64,000 bases of DNA from Actinoplanes sp. SE50/110 (GTDB taxonomy: Bacteria > Actinomycetota > Actinomycetes > Mycobacteriales > Micromonosporaceae), in contig NZ_LT827010.1 in assembly GCF_900119315.1 (NCBI RefSeq), positions 160,001 through 224,000 of the forward strand. Direction: 5' to 3'. This document shows, one piece after another, positions 17,016-25,962 of the stretch (positions within the stretch are counted from its first letter, which is position 1; each line of letters begins with the position of its first letter). The notes below the pieces were generated by a model. That model was not told the DNA's origin. It saw only the letters and a program-made list of their open reading frames with translations, and ran no database searches. Both the position numbers and the translations under genes were made by a program.

Positions 17016-17035
17016 GATAACGGTAACGGTTTTCA
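17016..17035 (-). promoter_or_regulatory. Zur-like operator upstream of the GNAT/NAS operon
   Basis: On the minus strand this reads TGAAAACCGTTACCGTTATC. It matches 15 of 20 positions of the box before znuA (7112-7131), including the TGAAAAC and CGTT halves. It lies ~110 bp upstream of the GNAT start. The shared motif is the main evidence that chelator genes and zinc importer belong to one regulon. Confidence 0.65.
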
Positions 17036-17162
17036 TTTGCTTTAGGTGACGCAACAGGCCGGTACGGTGTCCCCGGGCGAGCGCCTAACGCTTGCCACCG
17101 CCGGTGGGGCGCTCGGTAACGAACACGTCAATGAGCGACCGAAGGCGGCGCCCTGCCGCCCG

Positions 17163-17468
17163 GGGAAGCTGTGTGTCGATCACCGCGCCGGCGGCCGACA
17201 CCTATACCGTCGTGGCCGATGGCTATGCCGTGTCCAGCGGCAGCACGGCCTACGACTACCGCGACGTCTACTACAGCAAGTTGCCCGGTTTACTCACCGT
17301 GCTGGCGACCCGGTAACGCTTGCCGCCCGGGCAGTCGACCATGGTGACCGGGACGGTCACCGCCACCGCCGCGCGCAGACTGGTCGCAAGCTGTTCGGTC
17401 CGATGACAGTGGTCACCGACCAGAGCGTCGTCGGTCACGGCTCCGTCGAGATCGGCGCCGGCAGCTGA
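17163..17468 (+). pseudogene. C-terminal remnant of a secreted subtilase-type protein
   Basis: The segment 'TYTVVADGYAVSSGSTAYDYRDVYYSK' matches the post-protease beta-sandwich at the end of actinobacterial S8 peptidases (VDGYAVPSGSTAYDY-D-VF). It is followed in other frames by 'PGQSTMVTGTVTA' and 'GPMTVVTDQSVVGHGSVEIG', the expected end of such proteins. No protease domain is present and at least two frameshifts are needed, so it is a relic. Confidence 0.55.
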
Positions 17469-17612
17469 ATCCACCGCACCATGGACGGGTCCGCGGCATG
17501 CCCGCCACGGGCCCGTCGTCCCTATCACGTCAGCGTCGATGGCCAGGACCCGGCGGCCGGCAGCATGCAGATGCTCCACGAACAAGGGGGCACGGAAGTG
17601 AAACGCCGGTTG

Positions 17613-18863
17613 TCACCTCTCGGAAGCAGCCCACGGACGCTCCGGGGGCAGGCGGTGCCGCGCCGATCGCCCAGCCTCCGGTTCTGCCGGCTTCGCCGAC
17701 GGCGCCGCCATCCGGTGCGCGGCCAGCGCGGCGAGCGCCGTCGTGATGGGCACCGCGGTGATCAATCCGACCGTGCCGACCGCGCTGCGCACCAGTTCCT
17801 GCGCGATCAACTGCCCGGTGAGCAGGTCACCGACCGGTGTGCCACCGGTCGCGAACAGCAGCATCAGGGGCAGGGACGCTCCCGCGTAGGCCAGCACGAT
17901 CGTGTTGATCACCGACGCGATGTGCGCCCGCCCGATTCGGGACGCCGCACCGTAGAGCTGGCGGAATCCGTACGCCGGATTCGCCAGGGCCAGCTCGCTC
18001 ACGGTGGCCGACTGCGTGACGGTGATGTCGTCCAACACGCCCAGGGAACCGATCACGATGCTGGCCAGCAACAGTCCCTGCATGTTGACCCTGCCCTGAC
18101 TGACCGACAGGAAGTTCGACGTGTCATCGGAGACACCGGTCAAGTGCACGGCGGCGACACTGATCTCGGCCAGCACCGTCGTGATGATCAGACTCGCCAG
18201 AGTGCCGGCCACGGCGATCGTCGTGGTGACATTCAGCCCGTGCGTCAGGTACAGCACGGTCAGCATGATCGCCGCCGAGCCGACCACCGCCACCGCCATC
18301 GGCGACCGGCCGTCCAGGATCGCCGGGACGATGAAATACAGCAGGATCGCGAAGGTCACCCCGAGGCCGGCCAAGGCGCTCAACCCGCGCCACCGCCCGA
18401 ACGCGATCACCGCCAGCACGAACGCCACACCGAGCAGCCACAACTCCCGCGACCGCTGATGATCCGCGATCGACCAGGTCACCGAACCCCGCTCATCCTG
18501 CAAACCGATCAACGTCACCCGATCCCCGGAGCTGATCACCGGGGCGCCCGGCCCGGACGGCAATTCCGTGCTGACCTGCGCACCGTCGCGTAACCGCACG
18601 ACAGCCGTGCCGCAGCCGGCCGGCCGTGTCTCACCCGCGGGCACCGGCGCACACGCGGCCGTCGCGGTCGACAGCACCACGCCCTGGGCCTGAGCCGGCC
18701 CGCCCGCAGCGGTCTCGGCCTTCGGCGGATGCCGCGGCCAGAGCAACAACATGCCCACAGCGGTCAGCAACACCGCCGGGATCAGCAGCGCCACCGTCAA
18801 ACGACGCGCGTGCGGCAGCGACACCCCACCCGGCGCGGCGTGGCTGTGGTGATGACCGGCCAT
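17613..18863 (-). CDS. YibE/F-like multi-pass membrane protein
   Basis: 416 residues from ATG 18863 (GCCGAGGAG 8 bases upstream); the longer frame to 19028 would overlap the divergent neighbour. The N-terminus is His-rich (MAGHHHSHAAPGG) and precedes one helix, an extracytoplasmic domain (about 50-125) and about seven helices. The conserved YibE/F segment includes 'GSLGVLDDITVTQSATVSELALANP'. The function of the family is unknown. The His-rich head could bind metal, which fits the neighbouring zinc genes. It is divergent from the M15 peptidase gene. Confidence 0.88.
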   Translation of the reverse strand: MAGHHHSHAAPGGVSLPHARRLTVALLIPAVLLTAVGMLLLWPRHPPKAETAAGGPAQAQGVVLSTATAACAPVPAGETRPAGCGTAVVRLRDGAQVSTELPSGPGAPVISSGDRVTLIGLQDERGSVTWSIADHQRSRELWLLGVAFVLAVIAFGRWRGLSALAGLGVTFAILLYFIVPAILDGRSPMAVAVVGSAAIMLTVLYLTHGLNVTTTIAVAGTLASLIITTVLAEISVAAVHLTGVSDDTSNFLSVSQGRVNMQGLLLASIVIGSLGVLDDITVTQSATVSELALANPAYGFRQLYGAASRIGRAHIASVINTIVLAYAGASLPLMLLFATGGTPVGDLLTGQLIAQELVRSAVGTVGLITAVPITTALAALAAHRMAAPSAKPAEPEAGRSARHRLPPERPWAASER

Positions 18864-19018
18864 GAACACCAGCTCCTCGGCGACGGCGACGTCTGCGGCA
18901 GCCGAACCGTACCCCGGATAGCCGGCCAGCCTCCGGCTTCGATCCCATCCACCATTCGCAACCGGCCCGATCCCCGACCGGACCGGCCACAGAACCCGCC
19001 GCACCTCACGGTCGGAGG

Positions 19019-20077
19019 ATGACGACACGACAGCGAACTCTGCGCAAGTACGCCGCCGCGACGATCATCGCCATGACGGCCACCGGCTCCGCCATCAGCC
19101 CGCCCACACCAGCCGCGGCCGCAGCTCCAACAGCGGCAGCCACCTGGTCCAGCATGATGTACCGCAGCCTCACCCACGACGAGCAGCTGGCCACCCTGCG
19201 CACCTCGCTCGCCGCCCAGCAGGCCATCAGGCGCGCCGCTGACACCGAACTCGCCGCCGCCACCGACGCTCTGCGGACCGCGCAATCCGCGCTGACCACC
19301 GCGACCACCGCCAACACCCAGGCCCAGGCGCAGCTGACCGCAGCCCGCGCCGCGCTGTCCACCGCGCAGCGGACGTTGCGTACCGTCTCTCACCGCAAGC
19401 CCCGCAACGCCGCCGCCCTCACCCGCGCCCGCAACGCGGTCACCACCGCTACCCAAACCGTGGCCACCCGCAACAGCGAGGCCGCCAAGGGCGTCGCCGC
19501 CCTGACCACTGCCCACGCCGCGGTCACCGCCGCGACCAGCCGCACCAGTCAGGCCAGCACCGCAGTCACCGACGGCACCGCAGGGCTCAACCGCGCCGAA
19601 AATGCGATCACCGCGCTGCCCAGCGCCGCAACACTCGCCGCCCAGGCCGCCGCCATCAGCCGGGACGTCGTCACCCAGATCCGAGCGGGGTTCGCCATCA
19701 CGGACACCACCCAGGTGTACGGAGTGACCGTCAACAAAACCATCGCATTCGCCTTCCAACACATGATCGACGACGCGAAAGCCGACGGCGTCCAGATGTC
19801 CGGCGGCGGCTTCCGTACCACCCAGCGCCAAGCCGAACTACGCACCATCAACGGCTGCCCCGACGTCTGGACCGCCCCACCGTCATCCTGCCGAGTGCCG
19901 ACCGCGATCCCAGGCCGCTCCCTGCACGAGATCGGCCTGGCCGTCGACATCTCCTCCGGAGGCAAAACCATCACCAAGAAGACCCCCGCCTACACCTGGC
20001 TGACCCGCCACGCCAAGCAGTACGGCTTCGTCAACCTGCCCGCCGAAGCCTGGCACTGGTCCATCACCGGCAACTGA
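19019..20077 (+). CDS. Exported D-Ala-D-Ala carboxypeptidase (M15/VanY-like)
   Basis: 352 residues. A signal peptide (cleavage near AAA, about residue 38) is followed by a long Ala/Thr-rich coiled-coil (about 50-210), then an M15B catalytic domain. Catalytic features are 'GGGFRTTQRQAELR', the zinc box GRSLHEIGLAVDI (S-x-H-x-x-x-G-x-A-x-D), and EAWHWS with the third ligand His and general base Glu. It trims peptidoglycan stem peptides outside the membrane and needs zinc. GGAGG sits almost against the ATG, which makes the exact start uncertain. The coiled-coil resembles those of NlpC/P60 and RipA-type cell-wall hydrolases. Confidence 0.88.
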   Translation: MTTRQRTLRKYAAATIIAMTATGSAISPPTPAAAAAPTAAATWSSMMYRSLTHDEQLATLRTSLAAQQAIRRAADTELAAATDALRTAQSALTTATTANTQAQAQLTAARAALSTAQRTLRTVSHRKPRNAAALTRARNAVTTATQTVATRNSEAAKGVAALTTAHAAVTAATSRTSQASTAVTDGTAGLNRAENAITALPSAATLAAQAAAISRDVVTQIRAGFAITDTTQVYGVTVNKTIAFAFQHMIDDAKADGVQMSGGGFRTTQRQAELRTINGCPDVWTAPPSSCRVPTAIPGRSLHEIGLAVDISSGGKTITKKTPAYTWLTRHAKQYGFVNLPAEAWHWSITGN

Positions 20078-20303
20078 CGCCGATCGTCTACAGCTAGAGC
20101 CGATCATGCCAAGAGCCGGCCCGCGCCCGGCCAGCAGATCACCGCTACGTATCTCAAAGACCTCACCGGCAGTACGAGCTAGGCCACACCGGCATGAACC
20201 CGCTCGCGCCCTACCTTGACGGCCTTTGTCTTATGACAACGCCACGATGGGGCACCGCAGCGTCGGTGTTACCGCCTGACCAATGGCGCCTATAGTGGTG
20301 ACC

Positions 20304-20337
20304 AAGCCGGATGCCTCCCCCCGTGGGCATCCGGCTT
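20304..20337. terminator. Hairpin, probable terminator
   Basis: AAGCCGGATGCC / GGGCATCCGGCTT forms a 12-bp stem with a loop of about 9 nt. It lies ~230 bp after the M15 peptidase gene. The remaining 20078-20560 region contains no gene I can support. Confidence 0.6.
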
Positions 20338-20564
20338 CACTATTCACGCCCCGGACCGCTTACAGCCCGGACCGCATCATGAGGTAGTAGCGAAGCAGAT
20401 CGCCGGCACGACGATCCGCTCCTTCTCTTATTTAAGGCAGGCCCGCGCCGGCACGTCAGGCGATACCTCTGCCAGCAAGCCCGGCAGCCCTAGTTAGTTT
20501 GCCTTGATTTCTGCGCACGCCATAGGCCATCGCCGTCAGGCCGGGCCTGCGCCGTCAGGCCGGA

Positions 20565-20705
20565 CATTCCAGCGCGGTGACCACGGCGGACACGTACTGG
20601 ACGGTGTTCCGGGAGTTGGCCGATCGAGCGGTGACTGCGACGGCAGGGCTGCTGCGCTCGCACGCTCGGATCCGGCTGAATTTGGGCGCCGCTTCGCAGG
20701 CCTAA
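20565..20705 (+). pseudogene. Truncated integrase 3' end (second copy)
   Basis: The sequence matches the last ~46 codons of the integrase at 5135-6445, including HSSAVTTADTYWTVFRELADRA and its stop region, but nothing of the catalytic domain precedes it. The left edge is abrupt and follows a small 'GCCGTCAGGCCGG' duplication (20533-20564). Confidence 0.9.
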
Positions 20706-20936
20706 TGTGACCGGCCGGCTTGGGCGGCGTGTGGCCGTCGGCAGCCGCCACCGCCCCCGTATGGCGGTGGGCGGGGCTTCCCTGCGGTCGCCCGCCGCGG
20801 CCTAGGTCGGGGTTCATCGAAAGGCGCTCCGGTGGCGTGGATCATCGCGGGCCGGAGCGCCTCTCGGTGTCGAAACGGCGCAAAGCACCGCCCGGGTCGG
20901 GCAGTCGCGACGACGTAACATCCCGTCCGTTGATGT
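20565..20936 (+). repeat. Direct repeat, copy 2 (integrase 3' end plus flank)
   Basis: Counterpart of 6305-6650. It keeps the 'AAGGCGCTCCGGTGGCGTGG' hairpin region and ends near the SOD promoter. Copy 1 and copy 2 bracket the zinc island (about 14.3 kb apart), which would allow its loss or gain by homologous recombination. Confidence 0.9.
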
Positions 20937-20949
20937 AACTATCTAGTAG

Positions 20950-20966
20950 TTGCCAGTAGTTGGCAA
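20950..20966. promoter_or_regulatory. Nur-like operator upstream of SOD
   Basis: TTGCCA-N5-TGGCAA is a perfect 6-5-6 inverted repeat. It has the layout of Nur boxes (tTGCaa-N5-ttGCAA) through which nickel-bound Nur represses the Fe-SOD gene sodF in Streptomyces. It is 19 bp upstream of the SOD start codon. Confidence 0.7.
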
Positions 20967-20984
20967 TAAGACATACTGAGCATC

Positions 20985-21614
20985 ATGGCGATCTACACAC
21001 TTCCTGACATGCCCTACGACTACGGAGCGCTCGAACCGGCCATGTCCGGCCAGATCCTGGAGCTGCACCACAGCAAGCACCACGCCGCGTACGTCAAGGG
21101 CAGCAACGACACCCTCGACCAGCTCGCCGAGGCCCGCGACAAGGGCGACTACACCGCTCTGGTCGGCCTGGAGAAGACCCTGGCGTTCAACCTCTCCGGG
21201 CACGTCCTGCACTCGATCTTCTGGAACAACCTGCGCCCGGGCGCCAGCGCCGATCGCCCCGACGGGGAACTGGAGGCCGCGATCGTCGAGCACTTCGGCT
21301 CCTTCGAGGCGTTCTCCGCGCAGCTGTCCACCGCGACCAAGGGCGTGCAGGGCTCCGGCTGGGGTGTCCTGGCGTGGGAGCCGCTGTCGCAGCGTTTGAT
21401 CGTGGAGCAGGTCTACGACCACCACGGCAACGTCGGGCAGGGCTCGACGCCGATCCTGGTCTTCGACGCCTGGGAACACGCCTACTACCTGCAGTACAAG
21501 AACGTGCGCCCGGACTACGTCGACCGGCTGTGGAGCCTGGTCAACTGGGCGGACGTGACGAAGCGGTTCGACGCGGCCCGCGCCGCCGGCAACCCGATCA
21601 TCGTCGCGCCGTGA
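20985..21614 (+). CDS. Superoxide dismutase, Fe/Mn family
   Basis: 209 residues, full length for the family. Metal ligands are His28 ([13 protein letters not shown]), His in [12 protein letters not shown], and Asp/His in [13 protein letters not shown]. The enzyme converts superoxide to hydrogen peroxide and oxygen in the cytoplasm. The Nur-like box in its promoter suggests nickel repression, as for sodF of Streptomyces, where a Ni-SOD takes over when nickel is available. The window cannot tell Fe from Mn preference. A small gene follows with a 4-bp overlap. Confidence 0.95.
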   Translation: MAIYTLPDMPYDYGALEPAMSGQILELHHSKHHAAYVKGSNDTLDQLAEARDKGDYTALVGLEKTLAFNLSGHVLHSIFWNNLRPGASADRPDGELEAAIVEHFGSFEAFSAQLSTATKGVQGSGWGVLAWEPLSQRLIVEQVYDHHGNVGQGSTPILVFDAWEHAYYLQYKNVRPDYVDRLWSLVNWADVTKRFDAARAAGNPIIVAP

Positions 21615-21892
21615 TTCCGGCAGGCCCCGGGCTCGCCTTTCTCGCCGCCCAGCAGGCGGCCGGCGTCGTCGCCGCCAAACACCGCGGCGATTTCGCCGGT
21701 GCCGAGCAACTGCTCGTGGCGATGGGCGACGCGCAGGTGCAGGCCCGGGGCTTCTGCCTGCTTGCCGAGCTCGCGCTCAGCCTGGTCCGTAGGCAGACCG
21801 GGCAAAGTATGGACGAGCTGGTGCAGGAGCTGACCTTGTTGATCGCCGACTGCGGGCCGCCCTCGCCGCCGCCGGGTGAGGGTGACGGCTGA
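21611..21892 (+). CDS. Small conserved-looking protein of unknown function
   Basis: 93 residues from GTG 21611, which overlaps the SOD stop codon, so translation is probably coupled. It is Ala/Leu-rich and helical ([25 protein letters not shown]...[28 protein letters not shown]), ending in a Pro-rich tail. The pattern resembles small actinobacterial proteins of unknown role. I assign no function. Confidence 0.6.
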   Translation: MIPAGPGLAFLAAQQAAGVVAAKHRGDFAGAEQLLVAMGDAQVQARGFCLLAELALSLVRRQTGQSMDELVQELTLLIADCGPPSPPPGEGDG

Positions 21893-22077
21893 TCCGCACC
21901 GGTGACGGCATGCCGCGGCCGGCCGCCGGTCTCCGGCTGGGCCATGGGCGGGGATGGTGCGGTGTGGTCGCGGATTCGAGCGCCTGCCAGGACGCGAGAT
22001 TGATCAACTGGCGTGCGCCCGCGGCCAGCAGGACGAAGTCATCACTGCTGGCCGCGCACCGTGAGCGGCGTCGCCTG

Positions 22078-22260
22078 CTATTTGGTGTTGGAGGCGAGGT
22101 TGGCCGACCAGCGTTCCTCGACGCGCCCGAAGTGCCAGACGGCGATCGCGATGATCCAGGCGAGGAAGAACAGGGCGACGATGCCGTAGCCGGCGTAGTC
22201 GAGGGGGATCTCGGCGATAGCGGCCAGCGGGCCGTGGGTGATGTTGCGGGACCCGGTCAC
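22078..22260 (-). pseudogene. C-terminal stump of a NiCoT nickel/cobalt transporter
   Basis: About 60 codons encode one helix and tail, 'YAGYGIVALFFLAWIIAIAVWHFGRVEERW'. This matches the very end of HoxN/NiCoT permeases (helix VIII, then W-x-x-x-R-I-E-E-R-W). The other seven helices and the HX4DH motif are absent, so it is not functional. Its position beside a Nur-boxed SOD gene suggests a former nickel locus. 21893-22077 contains no further gene. Confidence 0.55.
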
Positions 22261-22331
22261 CCGATCGCAGTGCCGGACGGCGCTATCTTGGAGAAGTCCC
22301 GGAGCCCCGGGAGGTCAGGATCGCGGAGGCG

Positions 22332-23543
22332 TTGTTGGGCAGCAGCGAGCACGGCGACGAGCCGCTGAAAAAGGCGTTCGCGGCTTCCTCGCTTTTCGGT
22401 GACCCAGAGATCTTCCGCCTCACTGAACCGCTTGCCTCATTGTTCGGTCGGATAGCCGCCGACCAGGCACAGCAGCGCGACAGGTTCGCGAAGTTGATCG
22501 GAGACATCACGGGGACTGCCCGGGCGCGAGAGTCACTATCGGCGCTGGCCGAAGCGGTGGCCGCCGACCAGGCGCAGCAGCATGCTCGCCTCACGGAGAT
22601 GGCCGCGAACCTCACTGGCACAACGCAGCTCACGAAGTCGCTGACCTCGATCGCCGGCCATATCACCGCTGACCAGATCGGACAGCGCGACAAGCTTATA
22701 AAAACGATCGGCGAGGTTGCCGGAGCTGCGGCCATGGACAAGGACGCACTGTCGTTCATGGCACATCAGGTCGCCGCCGACCAGGCGCAGCAGCGCGCCC
22801 GCCTCTCGGAGATCGCCGCGGACCTCGCCGGCGCAACGCAGTTCACGGAATCGCTGACCTCGACCGCAGGCCGCGTCTTCACTGATCAGGCCGGGCGGTA
22901 CGACAGCCTGGCGCAAACGATCGGGCCACCAGCCGTTGGCGTTCGGCTCACGGAGTCGCTCACCTCGCCGCTCGGTCGCATGGCGGTCTTGGAGCCCGGG
23001 CAAATCGAGGGCCTCGCCCGGGCCTGTCGGCCGAATCTTGACGACCTGGCGGAGTCGCTGAGCACTGTCATAACGCAGATCAATCCCGACCTGACGCACC
23101 GGACAGTGAGCGCCTCCGTCGATGTACTCCAGCGGATCGTCGCGGACGGCCTCGGAGAAGAGTCGCTGGATCAGCTCGCCGACGAGGTGACGGCGTCATC
23201 GGGATACGCCGACCTTTGGCGGGACATTCAAACCGAAGTCAAGACGGTGCTCCAGGAAGCCGGTGAGGAATCCGGCCACGCTGGTGTGCGAGACGCCGCC
23301 GCATGGCACATTTCCTGGCTCTGGCTGCTACTGCGCGAGTCGCTGCCGACCGTAACGACCGTCGAGAAGATCAGCAAGGTCGTATCCATCTCGACGGTTG
23401 CCTTCATCTGCTGCGCCGTGCTTCGTACAACCCATCCGAAACTGTGGGCTGACCTGGAAGAACTTCAACTCACGCCATTCGATTTCGTAGGCTACCTATT
23501 CGGGGTACTGGCCTGGGCCGAGACTCAGAAGGACCGGTCCTGA
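22332..23543 (+). CDS. Repeat protein with C-terminal membrane segments, unknown
   Basis: 403 residues from TTG 22332 (GGAGG 3-4 bases upstream; the start is uncertain). Residues ~28-235 consist of six ~35-residue helical repeats anchored on ADQAQQR or variants (ADQIGQR, TDQAGRY), with 'L(T/S)EIAADLAGATQFTESLTS' between anchors. The C-terminal third has a domain with many acidic residues, then two hydrophobic stretches (about 350-368 and 380-398). Helical repeat plus membrane anchor would suit a sensor or adaptor. I do not recognise the family. It is a lone gene within mobile DNA, so it may be cargo or a defence gene. Confidence 0.7.
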   Translation: MLGSSEHGDEPLKKAFAASSLFGDPEIFRLTEPLASLFGRIAADQAQQRDRFAKLIGDITGTARARESLSALAEAVAADQAQQHARLTEMAANLTGTTQLTKSLTSIAGHITADQIGQRDKLIKTIGEVAGAAAMDKDALSFMAHQVAADQAQQRARLSEIAADLAGATQFTESLTSTAGRVFTDQAGRYDSLAQTIGPPAVGVRLTESLTSPLGRMAVLEPGQIEGLARACRPNLDDLAESLSTVITQINPDLTHRTVSASVDVLQRIVADGLGEESLDQLADEVTASSGYADLWRDIQTEVKTVLQEAGEESGHAGVRDAAAWHISWLWLLLRESLPTVTTVEKISKVVSISTVAFICCAVLRTTHPKLWADLEELQLTPFDFVGYLFGVLAWAETQKDRS

Positions 23544-23599
23544 GCTCAGGCATCTGGAAGCCGTTCGGCCGGCCACGGCAAGGTTCTACGGAGGCGCGA

Positions 23600-24790
23600 T
23601 CATGAGCCCGTCTGCGACCCTGCACCCGCAGCGGTGCACGCTTTGTGCAAAGCGTTGAGTACGAGCCGTGCTGTCGACTCAGCCGCGTGTTTCGCCTGGT
23701 CGGGGAGCACGGTGGCGTAGGTGTCAGCGGTGAAGGCATAACTGGTGTGTCCAAGCATGTCCTGAACGGTCTTCAGGTCGACGTGCGCGGCCAGGGCGAG
23801 CGTCGCGGCGCCGTGGCGCAGGCAGTGCAACCGGATCGGCGGCAGCCCGGACGCGGCGACGAGCGTGGCGAAGCGGTGCGTCAGCCAGTCCGGGCGGATC
23901 GCCCGGCCCTGGCGGGTAAACACGGGCCCGTCCGGGCGCCACCGCTCGCCGGCGCACTGTGCCTGCCGACGCTGCTGGCGTTGCGACCGTAGCAGGACCG
24001 CAACGGTCATGCGATCAAGGGCCACGGTGCGTTGCCCCGCAGCGGTCTTCGGCGTGTCCCAATAGGGACGGCCGTTAGCGTGGGCGATGGTGTGGCTGAC
24101 CGTCAGCGTGCCTTCGGCGAGGTCGACGTCGGTCCAGCGCAGCGCGCAGATTTCGCCGCGGCGCAGCCCGCGAAGGGCTGCCAGCCACCACAGCGCGAAC
24201 AGCGGGTCGTCCCGGACGAAGAGCAGGAACTCGGCCAGTTGCTGCGGCGTCCACACCGCCACCACCGGCTTGCAGCCATTAGCCTGCCAGGCCGCGACCC
24301 GCGATGCCGACCACGGTTGTGGGCGGTGCCGCCGTGGCCGCGGCAACAGCACGAGCCGGGCCGGGTTGATTGCCAGCAGTTGCTCCCTGATCGCCATGTT
24401 CAGCGCCCGGCGCAAGGTGGCCCGGATCTTCTGCAAGGTCGCCGCCGACAGCGGCGCGCCGGTGCGGCTCGGTTGTGCGGTGATCGTGGTGAACATCGCC
24501 TCGATGTGCGCAGCTCGTAGCCCTGTCAGGGTGTGGTGGCCCAGGTGCGGGATCAGGTACCGGCGCACGTGGATGCTGTAGCCGGCAGCCGTTGACCGGC
24601 GTACCTGCCCAGGCAGACTCAGCAGCCAGCGGCGCAACCACTGCTCGACCGTGACCCGCCGCGGTCCGGCACCGGCGGCGGCGGACGCGACCGTCTGGTT
24701 ACGGGCGGTCTGTGCCTGGCGAGCGGTGCGGAACCCGCCCCGGCGAAACCGCGTCGGCCGAGACTGCTCGTCGGGTAGTTGAACGGCTCT
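23600..24790 (-). pseudogene. Tyrosine integrase lacking its N-terminus, fused to an IS5 remnant
   Basis: About 385 codons encode the core-binding (TVEQWLRRWLLSLPGQ) and catalytic domains. The catalytic residues are all present: ALRGLRRGEICAL (Arg), HCLRHG (His-x-x-Arg), LGHTSYAF and ADTYATV (Tyr). The frame runs without a stop into the transposase remnant at 24791, so the first ~60 residues expected for this family are lost. It is more diverged from the 5135-6445 integrase than are the other two copies, so it comes from another element. A fusion product of 565 residues could be made, but a working arm-binding domain is absent. Confidence 0.75.
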
Positions 24791-25380
24791 TTTGGTGAGG
24801 TTGTCGATCATGGCGATGCGGATCATCGTGGCTGAGGTGGCCGGGAGAGTTTCGTAGTCACGCGCCAGGCGCCGGTGTTGCATGAGCCAGCCGATGGTGC
24901 GTTCGACGACCCATCGCCGTTTGATCACTGAGAAGCCTTTGACCTGCGGGTCCTTGGTGACTATCTCGACGTCGACGCCGAGCGTGGCGCCATGTTCGAC
25001 GACCTTGGTGCGGAAGCCGGCATCGACCCAGGCCTTCGTGAGAGTGGGGTAGATGCGGGTGGCCCGGTTGAGCAGGTCGATGCCGATCGTGTTGTCGCTG
25101 ACGGAGGCGGCGGTGACGATCACGGCGAGGAGCAGGCCGAGAGTGTCGGTGATGATGCCGCGTTTGCGGCCGACGATTCTCTTGCCGGCGTCGATGCCTT
25201 GGCTGGCGGTGGGGACGTTGGTGGACGTCTTCACGCTCTGGCTGTCCATGATGGATGCCGTGGATGTGGTGCTGCGGCCGGATTTGTTACGCACCAACCC
25301 GTTCAGGTCGTAGTTGAGGTCGGTGAAGATGCCGTCCTCGGTCCAGGTTTTGAAGTACCAGTAAACGGTCTGCCACGGCG
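24791..25380 (-). mobile_element. IS5-type transposase, C-terminal part of a split copy
   Basis: The sequence corresponds to 30764-31352 of the intact IS (589 bp in both), including VIKRRWVVERTIGWL and IMDSQSVKTS. The remaining part lies at 29430-29852. The two halves were separated by the 4,049-bp element at 25381-29429. The left IS end is missing where it joins the integrase. Confidence 0.92.
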
Positions 25381-25539
25381 TTCTGTGGAATCTGATTTGT
25401 CAAGTCTGTCCTGCTATGACCGACCAGTCTTCCCCCACGCGGAACGGCTGCTGAGCGCGGTCCCGTAAGGTTGACGCGTCTAATCTCGGCGCAGAGACGG
25501 TCGGTGCTGCGGCGCACTCCGCGCAGGAAGGTGCAAGGG

Positions 25540-25893
25540 ATGTCGATAACGTCGGGTGGCGTTCCCAGCAGCGCGCACCTTGCCGCTGAGCTCGACACGT
25601 TGGACAACAACGTCTACGGATTCATGCACAACACCTTCGACCTGGAGTCACTCGCGGGCTCGTTCGCGCAGCTGGGATGGGCTGCCCGCAGGTCGGCATC
25701 GGACGAGTATGAAATCACATGTTCGTGGTGCCGACTGAATCTCTTCAACTCCGGCGGGATGCCCAAGTTCGCCGGCGTGGTGGAGCCCACACGCGTCGAC
25801 GATCTGGCTGACGTCTTCCGTTCTCTCGACGTCGACTATGAGATCGAGCTGTATGACGTCGAAGGCGAGCTCGTCAGAACGCTTCTGCCCTGA
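25540..25893 (+). CDS. Small cargo protein of unknown function
   Basis: 117 residues from ATG 25540 (GGAAGGTGCAAGGG upstream). An acidic protein with one Cys-x-x-Cys (TCSWCRL) and a C-terminal 'DDLADVFRSLDVDYEIELYDVEGELVRTL'. It is the only non-recombinase gene of the 25381-29429 element and is convergent with the TnpB-like gene. Small acidic cargo proteins can be immunity or anti-defence proteins, but nothing here identifies one. No family recognised. Confidence 0.6.
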   Translation: MSITSGGVPSSAHLAAELDTLDNNVYGFMHNTFDLESLAGSFAQLGWAARRSASDEYEITCSWCRLNLFNSGGMPKFAGVVEPTRVDDLADVFRSLDVDYEIELYDVEGELVRTLLP

Positions 25894-25962
25894 GCGCGGC
25901 AGCCGTCCCCGGACATCACAGCTAGAGAGCGAGTGGGCAGATGGCGTCATCTTCAATTGTGC

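Noticed and set aside
17271..17585. Minus-strand frame with 'AAGRRVLAIDADV'
   Set aside because: The phrase recalls MinD/CooC ATPases, but there is no Walker A and it overlaps the subtilase relic.
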